From contig CAVTZH010000009.1 of assembly GCA_963739175.1 (NCBI GenBank), forward strand, positions 1,426,001 through 1,490,000: a DNA stretch of 64,000 nucleotides, given 5' to 3'. The notes beneath the pieces were generated by a model, which saw only the letters and a program-made list of their open reading frames with translations, did not search any database and was not told where the DNA came from. This stretch comes from VAZQ01 sp963739175 (GTDB taxonomy: Bacteria > Pseudomonadota > Alphaproteobacteria > Rhizobiales > Xanthobacteraceae). Positions 34,846 through 45,072 of this stretch are shown piece by piece (the stretch's first letter is position 1; each line of letters opens with the position of its first letter). The translations under genes and the position numbers were made by a program.

Positions 34846-37656
34846 ATGGCCAAATCGCGCAGCTCGCTGAAATCCAAGTCGAAATCCGCAAAGCTCCAGC
34901 GCGCGAAGGCGGCCTCCTTGGCGCGCAAGCCGCAGACACGCGTGTCGGCGAAGCAGCCCGCCAAGAAATCGACAGGCAAATCCCGGTGGGTCTATCCGTT
35001 CGGCGGCGGCAAGGCCGCCGGCAAGGCCGGCATGCGCAATCTGCTCGGCGGCAAGGGCGCGGGCCTCGCCGAGATGGCCAATCTCGGCCTGCCGGTGCCG
35101 CCTGGCTTCACCATCACCACCGAGGTCTGCACTTATTACTACGCCAACGGCAACAGCTATCCGGGCGCGCTCGAGCAGCAGGTGAAGAGCGCGCTCGCCG
35201 ATGTCGGCCGGCTGACCGGCAAGATGTTCGGCGACAAGTCCAATCCATTGCTGGTGTCGGTGCGTTCCGGCGCGCGTGCCTCGATGCCGGGCATGATGGA
35301 CACGGTGCTCAATCTCGGCCTTAACGACGAGACCGTCGAAGCGCTGGCGAAGAAATCCGGCGACCGCCGCTTCGCCTATGACAGTTATCGCCGCTTCATC
35401 ACGATGTATTCCGATGTCGTGCTCGGCGTCGGCCATCATCATTTCGAGGAAATCCTCGACGACCACAAGGACCGCAACGGCTACACCCTCGACACCGATC
35501 TCACCGACGCAGACTGGGAAGAGATGGTCGGCCGCTACAAGGAGCGGCTCGAGGAGGAGCACGGCGAGCCGTTCCCGCAGGATCCGTTCCAGCAGCTATG
35601 GGGCGCAATAAGCGCGGTGTTCAGTTCGTGGATGAACCAGCGTGCGATCACCTATCGCCGCCTGCACAACATCCCGGAGAGCTGGGGCACCGCGGTCAAC
35701 GTGCAGGCCATGGTGTTCGGCAACATGGGCGAGACCTCCGCCACCGGCGTCGCCTTCACCCGCAATCCCTCGACCGGCGAGAAGACGCTCTACGGCGAAT
35801 TCCTGATCAATGCGCAGGGCGAGGACGTGGTCGCCGGCATCCGCACGCCGCAGGAGATCACCGAAGCCGCGCGGCAGGAGTCCGGCTCCGACAAGCCGTC
35901 GATGGAAAAGGCGATGCCGAGCGCGTTCAAGGAGCTGACCCGCATCTATCATGTGTTGGAAAAACACTACCGCGACATGCAGGACCTCGAGTTCACGGTC
36001 GAGCAGGACAAGCTCTGGATGCTGCAGACCCGCTCTGGCAAGCGCACGGCGAAAGCGGCGCTCCGGATTGCGGTCGAGCTCGCGAACGAAGGTCTCATCA
36101 GCCGCAAGGAAGCGGTGACGCGCGTCGATCCCGCCGCACTCGATCAGCTGCTGCATCCGACCATCGATCCGAACGCTGAGCGCAAGGTGATCGCGACCGG
36201 GCTGCCGGCGTCGCCGGGCGCTGCCGCCGGCGAGATCGTGTTCTCGGCCGACGACGCCGAGACCATGAAGTCGCAGGGCAAGAAGGTGATCCTGGTGCGG
36301 GTCGAGACCTCGCCGGAGGACATCCACGGCATGCACGCCGCCGAGGGCATCCTCACCACCCGCGGCGGCATGACCTCGCACGCCGCCGTCGTCGCGCGCG
36401 GCATGGGCAAGCCGTGCGTCTCGGGCGCCGGGTCGCTCCGCGTCGACTACAAGGCCGGCACGTTGACGGTGGCGGGACAGACGTTCCGGCAGGGCGACTT
36501 CATCACCGTCGATGGCTCGACCGGGCAGGTGCTGGCTGGGCGCGTGGCGATGATCGAGCCGGCGATGTCGGGCGAGTTCGAAACGTTGATGGGCTGGGCC
36601 GACGAGGTGCGCAAGCTCGGCGTGCGCGCCAATGCCGATACGCCGAACGACGCGCGCGTCGCCGTGAAGTTCGGCGCCGAAGGCATCGGGCTCTGCCGCA
36701 CCGAGCACATGTTCTTCGACGAGGACCGCATCCGCGCCGTGCGCGAGATGATCCTCGCCGACGACGAGAAGCAGCGCCGTGCCGCGCTCGCCAAGCTGCT
36801 GCCGATGCAGCGCGAGGATTTCGTCGAGCTGTTCGAGATCATGGGCGGTCTGCCGGTAACAATTCGCTTGCTCGACCCTCCGCTGCACGAGTTCCTGCCG
36901 CACTCGGAGGAGGAGATCGCCGAGGTCGCCGCCGCCATGGGCGCCGATCCGCGCAAGCTCGCGGACCGTGCGAGAGAACTTCACGAGTTCAATCCGATGC
37001 TCGGCTTCCGCGGCTGCCGCCTCGCGATCGCCTACCCGGAGATCGCCGAGATGCAGGCGCGCGCGATCTTCGAGGCCGCGGTCGCGGCGGGGAAGAGCAC
37101 CGGCAAGACTGTCGTGCCCGAGGTGATGGTGCCGCTGATCGCCACCAAGGCCGAGCTCGATCTGGTCAAGGAACGCATCGACGCGATGGCGGCGGCGGTC
37201 GCGAAAGAGACCGGCGCGAAAGTGATCTATCAGGTCGGCACCATGATCGAGCTGCCGCGCGCATCCCTCATGGCAGGCGAGATCGCCGAGGCGGCGGAGT
37301 TCTTCTCGTTCGGCACCAACGACCTGACGCAGACCTGCTTTGGGATCAGCCGCGACGATGCCGCAAGCTTCCTCGGTCTTTACACCGCGCGCGGCATTCT
37401 CGAGGCCGATCCGTTCGTGTCGATCGACCGCGATGGCGTCGGCGAATTGATGCGCATCGGCGTCGAACGTGGGCGCAAGACGCGGCCCAAGCTCAAGGTC
37501 GGCATCTGCGGGGAGCACGGCGGCGATCCGTCGTCAGTCGCGTTCTGCCATCAGCTCGGCCTCGACTACGTGTCGTGCTCGCCGTTCCGCGTTCCTATTG
37601 CGCGCTTGGCGGCCGCGCAGGCCGCGTTGGGCAAGGACGCGGCGAGCCAAGCGTAA
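34846..37656 (+). CDS. ppdK: Pyruvate, phosphate dikinase
   Basis: PPDK interconverts pyruvate, ATP and phosphate with phosphoenolpyruvate, AMP and pyrophosphate. The 936-residue product is intact. It has a Lys-rich extension of about 45 residues, then 'WVYPFGGGKAAGKAGMRNLL', and 'LVSVRSGARASMPGMMDTVL' near residue 140. The phosphohistidine segment 'TRGGMTSHAAVVARGMGKPC' lies near residue 505. The PEP/pyruvate domain follows, with 'GLCRTEHMFF' and 'GICGEHGGDPSSVAFCHQLG'. The extension is longer than in most bacterial enzymes but common in Hyphomicrobiales. It supports gluconeogenesis. Confidence 0.97.
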   Translation: MAKSRSSLKSKSKSAKLQRAKAASLARKPQTRVSAKQPAKKSTGKSRWVYPFGGGKAAGKAGMRNLLGGKGAGLAEMANLGLPVPPGFTITTEVCTYYYANGNSYPGALEQQVKSALADVGRLTGKMFGDKSNPLLVSVRSGARASMPGMMDTVLNLGLNDETVEALAKKSGDRRFAYDSYRRFITMYSDVVLGVGHHHFEEILDDHKDRNGYTLDTDLTDADWEEMVGRYKERLEEEHGEPFPQDPFQQLWGAISAVFSSWMNQRAITYRRLHNIPESWGTAVNVQAMVFGNMGETSATGVAFTRNPSTGEKTLYGEFLINAQGEDVVAGIRTPQEITEAARQESGSDKPSMEKAMPSAFKELTRIYHVLEKHYRDMQDLEFTVEQDKLWMLQTRSGKRTAKAALRIAVELANEGLISRKEAVTRVDPAALDQLLHPTIDPNAERKVIATGLPASPGAAAGEIVFSADDAETMKSQGKKVILVRVETSPEDIHGMHAAEGILTTRGGMTSHAAVVARGMGKPCVSGAGSLRVDYKAGTLTVAGQTFRQGDFITVDGSTGQVLAGRVAMIEPAMSGEFETLMGWADEVRKLGVRANADTPNDARVAVKFGAEGIGLCRTEHMFFDEDRIRAVREMILADDEKQRRAALAKLLPMQREDFVELFEIMGGLPVTIRLLDPPLHEFLPHSEEEIAEVAAAMGADPRKLADRARELHEFNPMLGFRGCRLAIAYPEIAEMQARAIFEAAVAAGKSTGKTVVPEVMVPLIATKAELDLVKERIDAMAAAVAKETGAKVIYQVGTMIELPRASLMAGEIAEAAEFFSFGTNDLTQTCFGISRDDAASFLGLYTARGILEADPFVSIDRDGVGELMRIGVERGRKTRPKLKVGICGEHGGDPSSVAFCHQLGLDYVSCSPFRVPIARLAAAQAALGKDAASQA

Positions 37657-37665
37657 GAAGGCCCG

Positions 37666-38469
37666 TCAACCACCCACTGCGGCAAACCGCTCGCTGATCC
37701 ATTTTTCCCAGAGGGGCTGCGCGCGTGCGACCGTCGCGGCCGCATCCTTGCCGTAGAGATAGAACCGCCCGGTGAGAAACACCTGGCCGGCCATCGGCAG
37801 CGGAAAGAAATGTGCAAGCCCGGGACCCGGCGTCTCGGTCTGCACCAAGAGCTCGGGCCATTCCGCCTGTCCGACCGAGTGCACCGTTCCCGCCAGAGGC
37901 GGCGCACCCGATACCGTGGCGATGTGGCCGCCGACCGTGGCACCGGCAATTCCCAAAGGCTCGAGCAACGCATTCCAGGCGCTGGCCTTCGGCTCCGGCG
38001 CGGTCGCCATCAGCTGGAACGACACGCCGTGCTGGCCGCGGAAATGTTCGAGATAGAGCCGCAGGATCCGGAAGAAGGCGACCCACCCGAAGGTGTGGCC
38101 TTCCATCTGATCGTCCCAATCGTCAGCGCTCGCGAACCAGCTATGGACGACGCGGACGACACAGGTGCCGCCGGCGCGGGCTTCGACCGTCCATTCCGTG
38201 GCGACGCCGCCCGGTCCTTCCTGGGTCTCGACCACGAAGCGGCGCGGCGGCGACCAGGCCGTGATCTTGCCGACCGAGTCCATGCTGTCGCCCGGGGCGA
38301 AATGGGAGACGGCGTTGCCGCCTTCGCGCTCCTCGACCTCGCTCGGGACGAACCACGACGAGATGCCAGGGCCGGTCGCGATGGCCTGCCACACTTCGTC
38401 GGGCGTACCGGGGACTTCGACCTCGGCCTCGACGGAACGGCGGCCGGACGCGTCTTTCTTGACGGGCAT
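37666..38469 (-). CDS. SRPBCC-domain protein (AHSA1-like)
   Basis: The 267-residue product has an SRPBCC lipid- or ligand-binding fold in its first half: 'SVEAEVEVPGTPDEVWQAIA' near residue 12 and 'ATEWTVEARAGGTCVVRVVH' near residue 90. A second half of about 110 residues, less recognisable, may be a degenerate repeat of the fold. It begins 1 base after the stop of the ArsR gene, so the pair is one operon. ArsR/SRPBCC pairs are common in soil bacteria, and the SRPBCC partner is thought to bind a hydrophobic ligand. Confidence 0.82.
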   Translation of the reverse strand: MPVKKDASGRRSVEAEVEVPGTPDEVWQAIATGPGISSWFVPSEVEEREGGNAVSHFAPGDSMDSVGKITAWSPPRRFVVETQEGPGGVATEWTVEARAGGTCVVRVVHSWFASADDWDDQMEGHTFGWVAFFRILRLYLEHFRGQHGVSFQLMATAPEPKASAWNALLEPLGIAGATVGGHIATVSGAPPLAGTVHSVGQAEWPELLVQTETPGPGLAHFFPLPMAGQVFLTGRFYLYGKDAAATVARAQPLWEKWISERFAAVGG

Positions 38470-38470
38470 G

Positions 38471-39058
38471 TCACACTCTTTGTTCTGGTGAAGGATGGGC
38501 GACGAGCACCAGCCGATGCAGCCGGCCACTTGGCGCGGCGGCGTCGTGGTAACGGGCGACAAGCGACGTGATCGCCTGCGTGAGGTCGTGCGTGAACGCG
38601 GCGCGGTCGGCCGGCGAGCGGAAGCGGATTTCGGTGTCGATCGCGAGGCTCGCAAGGCCCTTGTCGCTTTGGGCGGCGCGGCGCCAGAGGTCGCCGACCT
38701 CCCTGACGATGCGCGCGCCAAGCGCGATGAGATAGCTGGCGGAGAGCCGATCCGTGCTGCGCCGCGGGTCGGTCGCAATCGGGCCAAGCGCCGCCGGCGA
38801 CACGACATACGACGCGGCGCTCGCAACCAGCAGCCGCTCGGTCAGACCGCCCCATTGCCGCTCTCCGGCGGCGCGGACGAGCTTGTGATCCTCGAGCGTG
38901 CGCAGGTGATAGTTCACTTTTTGCCGCGCCAGACCGAGACGCCCGGCCAGCGACGCCGCGGAGCCAGGCTCCGTCAGCTCCGCGAGCAGCCGGTTTCGAA
39001 TGGGGTCCAGCGCAAGGGCGGCGGCAGCCGGATCGTCGATCACGTCAACATCGAGCAT
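38471..39058 (-). CDS. ArsR-family transcriptional regulator
   Basis: The 195-residue product has a winged helix at its N-terminus: 'LDPIRNRLLAELTEPGSAAS' followed by 'LAGRLGLARQKVNYHLRTLE' at about residues 38-57. There are no cysteine metal sites, so it probably senses an organic ligand. The C-terminal half is a helical sensor or dimer domain. It is first in an operon with the SRPBCC gene, and a strong palindrome lies 13 bases upstream of its start, which suggests autoregulation. Confidence 0.87.
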   Translation of the reverse strand: MLDVDVIDDPAAAALALDPIRNRLLAELTEPGSAASLAGRLGLARQKVNYHLRTLEDHKLVRAAGERQWGGLTERLLVASAASYVVSPAALGPIATDPRRSTDRLSASYLIALGARIVREVGDLWRRAAQSDKGLASLAIDTEIRFRSPADRAAFTHDLTQAITSLVARYHDAAAPSGRLHRLVLVAHPSPEQRV

Positions 39059-39071
39059 GCCGCCATGCTGG

Positions 39072-39095
39072 CATTGACAAATTTATTTGTCAATG
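39072..39095. promoter_or_regulatory. Operator of the ArsR/SRPBCC operon
   Basis: A perfect 11-2-11 palindrome, CATTGACAAAT-TT-ATTTGTCAATG, lies 13 bases upstream of the ArsR start. It contains TTGACA and is AT-rich in a GC-rich surrounding. Size and symmetry fit a dimeric winged-helix repressor site that would cover the promoter. Confidence 0.75.
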
Positions 39096-39152
39096 CGGCC
39101 GATGCTGCTTTTTCGGGAGAAATCCCGACCGGCGCCGCGGCGCAAAGGTCGT

Positions 39153-42100
39153 TCAGCCGCCCTTGATCTGCGACATGATCGCGCGGTCCTTGATCTTGTC
39201 GTCGTCGGCCAGCAGGAACGCCTTCGAGAGGATCAGCGAGAGCATGTTGTCGCCCTCGAACGGCAGGCGGACGCGGCGCGCCGGGGTTCCGGTGATCCTG
39301 CACGATGCAGAGATACTGATCGTTCGGCTCCATCAGGATGTTGGAGGAGCCGAGGTGGATGCGGTAGGTGCGCAGCTTGCCGGTGACGACCAGGAAGCGC
39401 TCCTCCAGCCGACAGCGATCGGCAATCGTGAGGCCCGGCAGCAGGTCCTTGAGCACGGCGTGGCGGGTCTTGGCGGTCTCGGTCAGCTCGCCGAACGCGG
39501 CCGTGGTCCAGTACTCGCCGTAAGCGCCGGCGTCGCGCGTGCCCCAGGCCGGATCGTTGCCGATGCTGGCGACGCTCACGAACAGGTCGACGTCGCGCAT
39601 CAGTTCGGAGAACAGCACCGGCGGTACGTGCTCCAGCGCGACGGGCTCGCCGGCGCTCGTCGGCAAAGCGCACCTGATCGGTCGACAGGTGCAGGAACTG
39701 GAAGCGCTGCTCGTTCTCGAGCGACTCCTCGATCGGCTCGATCCAGAAATCGACCGTAAGCCCGCGCTGCGGGGAGGCGCTTATGCGGGCGGCTGTCGCC
39801 GGGATCCCAGGCGCCGAATGCGGGCACGTTCCAGCCGCGCGCCTGGCCGAGCGCGCGGAACAGATGCTGCTGCACGATGTGCCCGGCAAATCGGTTCGAA
39901 TGGGTTTGCGTTGCCCGTTCCGCGTCGGTCAGGACGTAGATCTCGCGATGCGCCTGCTTGAACGGCTGCGTGATGCCAAGCTGCGCGAGCCGCTGCCGCC
40001 ACGCCAGCACATGGTTGGCGTCGGACTGCATCGGATGCCAGAGCCGGACGCGGACGTCGATCGCCCTCGAGATCGAGCGGCGCTCCGGTTGCATCAAACA
40101 CGTCCTCGGCTTCCGGCAACCCCGCGACCCAGCTCTCGCCGCGCTTGAACGACCAGATCAGCCGGCGCGTCATGCGCATGACCAGCGGCGCATCGAGATA
40201 GCGCGCACGCCATTCTCGATCGGCCACTCCCGCTCTTCGAGATAGAGCCGCTCCAGCCGCGCGCATTGCGACTTCAGCGTCTCGCCGATTTCCTTGCTGC
40301 GCGCCTTGAGCTCTTTCAGCGCCTCGGCATGGCCCGCCTTGACGTCGGCCGGCGGGCCTTTGAGCGGTCGTTCCGTCGGCCGCGCGCCAGCGCCGTCTCC
40401 AACGTGTTCGCATCGGTGATGGTCAGCATCGCCGTGGCCGGACCGATGGCGATCTCGAGCCGGCCGTCGCGACGTAAAGCCGTAGTCGGGCAGGCCGATC
40501 TCTTCGAGCTCGCCCGCGCTCATGCCGCGCGCTTGCGCGAGCGCGGCGAGCGCCTTGTCGACCGCCTTGATCTCGCCCGGCCGCTTGAGACGGCGGCGCA
40601 GCCGCGTAAGGCTCGCGACGCCCAAGGTGCCGGGCATCAGCGCGAAGGCATGGATCGACGCGTTGCCGAGCACGAGCGAGAGATAGGCGAAATGCGCGGC
40701 CGAAAAGGTCAGGCATGTCTGCGCGTAGGCTTCGAGCCGGCGCGCCGCCGCCTCCGGCGTCGCCATGGCGGCAAGCCAAAGCAGCGCGCGCAGCGTTTCC
40801 TGGTTCTCGAGCGCAATGTTGGTGCCGGGCTCATGGCGTTCGATGAGATCGAGCAGGTGCTCGCCGAGCGCCGCGCAATTGGGCCGGTCGAGCGCTTTCG
40901 CCGCGGTCTTGAGCCAGCCCTTGGCCGGCTTGGCGTTCTTGCCGCCCTGCGCCGCCAGCGCCAGCAGCGCGCTGAGCGGGCCCTGCACGTCGCCTGGCAG
41001 CGTGGCCAGCTTGGCCATGACCGCGGCGCCCCATTCGTCGCCCTTCGGCTTGAACAGCGGGACCGTGTTGCCGGCGCCGCGGCTGCTCTCCTGGTGCTCG
41101 AGCAACGCCTCGACGCCGCTGCTGAGCTTGCGGCCCTGCACGTTGTTGTCGGCGCCTTGCTTGTTCATTTCGCCGCGCAGCCGTTCGAGCGTGCGGCGCA
41201 AGGCCGCCGCTGAGGCCGTTCGCCGCCACATGGCGTTCGAGCGCGCCGAGGATCGCCTGGTTCGGCGAGTAGCTGGCATAGGTGAAGCCGTCGCGCACGC
41301 CCGACTCGGCGAGTGCGATGGCGTCAGCGTCGGTGAGCGGAAACTTCGCGCGCAGAAGATCGGACACGACGCGCCGCAAGCCGCCGCCGTTCGATCCGCC
41401 CCAGCGGTTCGAGCTCCACGCGTGATAGGCGGCAACCACCATGCGCACCCGATCGGCGGCCGGCAGCTCCAGGATCTGGCGTCCGGCCTCGGAGTCCGAC
41501 AAAGCGGGCGCCTGCACGAACGCCTGCGCGGGGCATGTCGCAAGATAGGCGCGCAGCAGATCCGTCAACGCGGATGGAAGATTGGAACGCGTATTCGGTC
41601 GCCGGGACACGTGCCGGGCTGCCGTTCGACGCGGCAGTGGCGTGCTGCCGGAACAGCGCCTGCAATTGCGAGAAATGGGCGCCAGCCGCGGGTCGGTCGG
41701 ATCGGCGCGCAGCTCGCGCATGCGCTCCGTAAGCGCGGCCGAAAGACGGAGATGTCTTCCGCCAAGCTCAGCCTCCCGCCAGCGGCACCAGCCGCAGGAA
41801 GCGCGCCTCGCTCACCGGCGTGAGCAGCAGCGGCGCATCGATGTCCTCGACCTGGACGCCGTTGAACATACAGGATGACACGGCGCTTGCGCAGCGCCTC
41901 GAGCGCGACGTCGATCTGGCGCTCGGTATCGAGTGGGCGGCGCCGCTCGCGCCGTGGTCCGTTGAGCGCGCGCTCCGGCTCCGACGGCGTCACCCACGCA
42001 AACGGGCCGGCAGTTCGTCCGCACTGTTGTAGCGCGCAACCTCCGCGGTGACGCGGGCCTGCACGATCTCGCGCGCGCTGACTTCGCGGGAGTGAAACGA

Positions 42101-42166
42101 GAGTGGGGGGCCCTCGATCGTCCCGACGCCGGGAAGTTGGTCGAGGGTCTTCAGCATGATGGTCAT
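39153..42166 (-). pseudogene. DUF4132-type large protein, many frameshifts
   Basis: Fragments in all three reverse frames follow each other in protein order. They include 'MLKTLDQLPGVGTIEGPPL', 'LTDLLRAYLATCPAQAFVQA', 'EWPIENGVRA', 'YLDAPLVMRMTRRLIWSFKR', 'LTVDFWIEPI', 'SELMRDVDLFVSVASIGNDP', and 'LSLILSKAFLLADDDKIKDR' before the stop at 39153. The closing part, with 'LGSSNILMEPNDQYLCIV', is characteristic of DUF4132 proteins, which are often about 1000 residues. I count about 14 frame changes in 3 kb with no in-frame stop inside the matching pieces. That is either very poor local sequence or decay by indels only. Start and exact joints are approximate. Confidence 0.65.
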
Positions 42167-42430
42167 GAATGTGCCAACCGCCTGAATGGACCGGGGCGGT
42201 TGATAGCAACAAGCGTTGAAGAGGCCGTTGCGGCGGGTGGCCGACAATTAATTCAAATTCGAACGAAATTGACTGCCGAAGGAAGGGCGTTTGCGGTCGA
42301 GGAAATTCTTAAGCAGATGCGAAGCGCGCAAGGAGCCGCGCTGTCAGCACGGTCGCGTCTGCAGCAAGCTTAACTTGCCGTGACGGAGAAGCTCGTACGG
42401 CCGACGGCTTATGGAACGGGCATCCTTGGA

Positions 42431-43411
42431 TCAGCTCGGCTTGATACCCGCAAACTTGATCACCTTGGCCCACTTCTCGGTTTCCCCGGCGATGAGCCTG
42501 CCAAAGTCGGCGGGCGAGCCTGCGAGTATCGTGCCGCCCGGGGCGGTAAGTCGCTCCTTCATCTTGGGATCGGCGAGGCCCGCATTGATCTCCTTGTTGA
42601 GCTTGGCAACGATCTCGGCGGGCGTATTCCTGGGCGCACCAACGCCAAAAATTCCGCTCGCCTCGTAGCCCGGCACAAATTCTTCCACGGTTGGGATGTC
42701 CGGCAACATCTCCAAGCGCGCCGACGTTGTCACCGCCAGCGGCGCGCACATTGCCGGACCTGATGTGTCGATCGACGAGGGCGTGGAGGTGAACATGACC
42801 TGCACCTGTCCCGCCGATCAGGTCGGTGAGCGCGGGCGCCGAGCCGCGATAGGGCACGTGCACCAGGTCGACGCCGGCCATCATCTTGAACAGCTCGCCG
42901 GCCATATGGGACGCGGTCCCGTTGCCGGCCGACGCCATGTTGAGCTTGCCCGGATTGGCCTTGGCGTAGGCGATGAACTCGGGGACTGTCCTGGCCGGAA
43001 CCGATGGATTCACCAGCATGACGTAGGGCTCGCGGCTGATGCTGGCGACCGGCGCGATGTCGCGGACGAAGTTGAAGTTGAGCTTGTCGTAGAGCGTCGC
43101 GTTGATCGCGTTCGGCGGAGAGACCAGCAGCAGCGTATGGCCGTCGGCTGGCGCCCGCACGACCGCCTCGGTTCCAATGTTGTTGCCGCCGCCCGGCCGG
43201 TTCTCGACGATGAATGGCTGGCCGAGCCGCTCCGACAGCCATTGGCCCATCAAGCGTGCGAGGATGTCGGCCGGTACTGCCGGGGGCAATGGCCGACGAT
43301 CACGCGCACCGGCCGCGTCGGATAGGATTGCGCCCAGGCGAAGCGCGACACCGCCGGGAGCGCGGCAGCACCCGCTGCCAGATGCAGAAATTGCCGGCGC
43401 GGAAGTGTCAT
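42431..43411 (-). pseudogene. Bug/TctC-family receptor with Tat-like signal, frameshifted
   Basis: The N-terminus reads 'MTLPRRQFLHLAAGAAALPA', a twin-arginine-like signal. The frame changes near 43290, where 'PVRVIVG' passes to 'ADILARLMGQWLSERLG', and again near 42805. The middle has 'FIVENRPGGGNNIGTEAVV' and 'VDLVHVPYRGSAPALTDLIG'. The end has 'LPDIPTVEEFVPGYEASGIF' and 'FAGIKPS'. The protein is clearly homologous throughout to the intact receptor at 47337. AGAGGAGGACGCC precedes the ATG. It diverges from the LysR gene at 43547, matching the arrangement at 46243-48311. Confidence 0.8.
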
Positions 43412-43523
43412 GGCGTCCTCCTCTGGTCCAGGCTTGCGCGACGCACGGTCTTGCGGGCTATTTCGCGAGCCTCGGCCGCGGACGATAGGCGATGCTGCCA
43501 TAAGCGGATAATGCTATTGTCTG

Positions 43524-43533
43524 ATGATGTCAT
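43524..43533. promoter_or_regulatory. LysR/Bug intergenic operator core, copy 1
   Basis: ATGATGTCAT lies 13 bases upstream of the LysR start. The second LysR/Bug pair has the same ten bases in the same orientation 12 bases upstream of its LysR start. The flanking symmetry is weaker here than in copy 2. Confidence 0.5.
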
Positions 43534-43546
43534 ATCAACATCGAAC

Positions 43547-44506
43547 ATGGGTGCCGCCATGCAGTTGAGCGATCGCATCGGGCGCCGGATGAAGCTGCAG
43601 GACCTGCACGTCCTCATGACCGTGGTGCAGGCCGGCAGCATGGGGAAGGCGGCGCAACGCCTCAACACCACGCAGCCTGACATTTCGAGATCGATCGCGG
43701 AACTGGAGCATGCGCTCGGCGTGCGCCTGCTCGATCGCCACCGCCAAGGGGATTGAGCCGACCGAATACGGTCGCGCGTTGCTCGATTGCGGCGTGGCCG
43801 TCTTCGACGATCTGCGTCAGGGTGTGAAAAACATCGAGTTTCTCGCCGACCCTGCGGCTGGGGAAGTGCGGATCGGATGCAGCCACTTCGTGGCCGCGAG
43901 CTTTGTTTCCGCCGTCATCGATCAGCTCTCCCGGCGCTATCCGCGCATCGCGTTTCACCTCGTGGCGGCACACGGCGGAAGCACTGCACCGTGACCTGCG
44001 CGAGCGAAACGTCGATCTCCTGGTGGCATGGAGAGTCCGGCCGCTTTGCGGACGAGCAACTGGGTTTTGAATTTCTCTATGACGACTCCCATGTCGTCGT
44101 GGCAGGCGCGCAAAGCCCATGGGTGCGGCGGCGCAAGATCGAGCTTGCCGAGCTGGTGAATGAGCCGTGGGTGCTGCCACCGCCGGAACAGCGTGCTCGG
44201 GGCAGTCGCGATGGAGGCCTTTCGCGCGCAGCGGGCTCGATATCCTCGCGCGACCGTGGTCACGCTCCCCCCGAGGTGCGGATCAGGCTGCTGGCGACCG
44301 GGCGCTTTCTGACAATTGTTCCCGCGTCCGTATTGAGGTTTCCCACCAGGCGCGCGGACATCAAGGTCTTGCCGGTCGAACTGCCGATGGCCCGCGTGCC
44401 GATCGGAATCGTTACCCTGAAGAACCGCACGCTCAGCCCGGTCGCGCAGCTTTTCATCGAGCACGCCCGCGAGGTCGCGAAGCCGCTGGCGAAGCAAAAG
44501 TCGTAG
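43547..44506 (+). pseudogene. LysR-family regulator, several frameshifts
   Basis: The start 'MGAAMQLSDRIGRRMKLQDL' and the helix-turn-helix 'SMGKAAQRLNTTQPDISRSI' are intact. An extra G near 43748 then breaks 'LLDRHRQG' from 'IEPTEYGRALLD'. Further changes lie near 43980, 44030, 44185 and in the C6 run near 44270. The end 'IVTLKNRTLSPVAQLFIEHA' is again in frame. Joined, it is a complete LysR regulator highly similar to the one at 46243. It diverges from the Bug gene at 42431 and presumably controlled it. The ribosome-binding site is weak. Confidence 0.8.
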
Positions 44507-44513
44507 ACGCCAT

Positions 44514-44537
44514 GTCGGGTAATGGCCCAAAGCAGAC
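44514..44537 (+). repeat. Dispersed 24-base hairpin element, copy 1
   Basis: GTCGGGTA-ATGGCCCA-AAGCAGAC is a diverged copy of the element seen at 52663, 55562 and 59261. It follows the LysR stop by 7 bases and is preceded by an A, giving ATG, which can be read as the start of a short false frame. Confidence 0.6.
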
Positions 44538-44618
44538 ATTGCGTTGGCCGGCGGCGCCTGCGAGGCACGACGCCGACACACGCTGTGGGTCTTCGTGGGC
44601 ATTTTGGCGAGTGATCGA

Positions 44619-45041
44619 ATGATCATGAGGAAGACCGTGCCGGCCGCCGACCCCGATGCTTATGTCCGTGCGCTGGACGGTTGGCGGCGCACCTGCGTCG
44701 AGATGCTCCGCGGCGCCGTGCGCGGGGCCGCGGGACTCGAAGAGACAGTGAAGTGGGGTCATTTGGTGTACGCGGCGAACGGTCCGGCGCTACTGATCCG
44801 CGCGGAGGATAACCGCGTGCTGCTCGGCTTCTGGCGCGGCCAGCGGCTACGCGAGATCGAGCCCCGGCTCAAGCCCGGCGGCAAGTACGAGATGGCGACG
44901 TTCGACATCCGCGAGGGTGTGACGATTAAGCCTGCGGTCGTCTCTCGTCTGACCCGACAGGCCGTCGCGCTCAACAAGAAGGTCGGCGATCCGACGAAGG
45001 CCGCAGTGGCTCGGGCGAAGAAGCGCGGCACCCGCATGTGA
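44619..45041 (+). CDS. DUF1801-domain protein
   Basis: The 140-residue product has 'LDGWRRTCVEMLRGAVRGAA' near residue 18, 'ETVKWGHLVYAANGPALLIR' near residue 42, and 'LLGFWRGQRL'. It ends in a Lys/Arg-rich tail 'AVARAKKRGTRM'. The WGHLVY strand is the DUF1801/YdhG hallmark, a small alpha-beta domain of unknown activity. ATG at 44619 or 44625 are both possible; neither has a strong ribosome-binding site. Confidence 0.75.
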   Translation: MIMRKTVPAADPDAYVRALDGWRRTCVEMLRGAVRGAAGLEETVKWGHLVYAANGPALLIRAEDNRVLLGFWRGQRLREIEPRLKPGGKYEMATFDIREGVTIKPAVVSRLTRQAVALNKKVGDPTKAAVARAKKRGTRM

Positions 45042-45072
45042 AACACCCGTCATGCGGCTAGTGTCGGCTGCT

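Noticed and set aside
35596..37518. 640-codon open frame antisense to ppdK
   Set aside because: It is a shadow of the high-GC codon bias of ppdK; the product is rich in Arg, His and Asp with no motif.
44512..44622. Short forward frame starting at the 24-base hairpin element
   Set aside because: The start is created by the repeat, as at its other copies, and the product has no independent support.
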